From positions 1,054,001 to 1,118,000 of the forward strand of contig CADCXA010000025.1 in NCBI GenBank assembly GCA_902806565.1: a stretch of DNA of 64,000 bases, written 5' to 3'. This document shows, in pieces, positions 63,701 through 64,000 of this stretch. Each line of letters starts with the position of its first letter. Position 1 is the stretch's first letter. The notes under the pieces are model-generated. The model was given only the letters and a program-made list of their open reading frames with translations, had not been told where the DNA came from and did no database searches. The DNA is from Hypoxylon rubiginosum (Eukaryota; Ascomycota; Sordariomycetes; Xylariales; Hypoxylaceae). The translations under genes were made by a program, and so were the position numbers.

Positions 63701-64000
63701 TATTTCTCTCCAAAAAGACAAGGGCAAAAAAATAATAAGCATTTCTCTTCCTCTCTCTCTTCAACCCCTCCCCCTCCTTCTCCCCTCCCCCACCAACCCA
63801 TTATGCCCACCACCCAACCTCGCAGCCTTCGCCAACCTTTTTCATGAAGATACTTCTCTACCTTTTAAGAGTCAACTGACCAGTAACGAGAGACACCGAT
63901 CAGCTCATCCATGATCTACACTCGCTACCCAATTCCCCCAGCCTACCCCCACCCCTATCCGATATGCTACTACTGTATGTACTTGTACTATGTGTCTATG
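57787..64000. other. Long gene-poor terminal region
   Basis: A 6.2-kb span without a recognisable gene. The part up to about 58700 should be the LRR-gene promoter. The frames at 59916-60242 and 60300-60707 are ATG-led, but the first lacks features and the second is low-complexity hydrophobic. CT-rich tracts at about 63730-63790 followed by an ATG at 63911 that stays open to the window edge (MIYTRYPIPPAYPHP) could be the leader and start of a gene beyond the window; 30 codons are too few to decide. Confidence 0.4.

Noticed and set aside
63911..64000. Possible first exon of a gene running off the window
   Set aside because: Only 30 codons are visible, with low-complexity Tyr/Pro composition.

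Overview
The window is nuclear DNA of a filamentous ascomycete, most likely a Sordariomycete; Xylariales is possible but is only an impression. The evidence is the gene style: short introns of about 50-100 bp with GTRNGT donors and CTAAC-like branch sites, long intergenic spacers, nuclear tRNAs with introns, and recognisable fungal orthologues (Dfg10, eIF3a/Tif32, G-protein gamma with a CaaX box, the PP1 catalytic subunit, an Nto1-type PHD protein, CFEM proteins). There is no operon-like structure, phage, CRISPR array or bacterial signal.

Layout. 0-2.5 kb holds no convincing gene. 2.6-4.7 kb: polyprenol reductase (+) and an ALKBH6-like dioxygenase (-) are convergent, with 20 bp between their stop codons. 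6.4-11.1 kb: a large ankyrin and coiled-coil protein of Hos4/Set3-complex type. 12.7-14.0 kb: a cysteine-rich single-pass membrane protein. 14.9-15.7 kb: an orphan protein. 17.6-20.1 kb: tRNA-Thr(UGU), a three-exon orphan gene on the minus strand, and intron-containing tRNA-Val(CAC). 22.4-23.4 kb: a CFEM single-pass membrane protein. 24.1-27.3 kb: eIF3a. 27.9-31.1 kb: unidentified open stretches beside an O-methyltransferase gene interrupted by one in-frame TAG. 32.6-33.0 kb: G-protein gamma. 34.65-35.56 kb: an Rdx/SelW-like CxxC protein. 36.7-37.9 kb: PP1. 37.9-45.7 kb: gene-poor, with short repeats and possible decayed coding fragments. 45.7-49.4 kb: Nto1-like PHD/ePHD protein. 49.4-55.2 kb: gene-poor, with tRNA-Leu(UAG) containing an intron. 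55.2-57.8 kb: a large LRR protein. 57.8-64 kb: no convincing gene.

The genes are mostly independent housekeeping or regulatory functions (translation initiation, dolichol synthesis, G-protein signalling, phosphatase signalling, chromatin) separated by gene-poor spacers, rather than one pathway. Exon models were built by hand from frame continuity, splice sites and family conservation. No database search was possible. I did not find a convincing new multi-gene system; the observations most worth checking are the interrupted methyltransferase, the decayed coding stretches near 28, 42 and 44 kb, and the three orphan genes.
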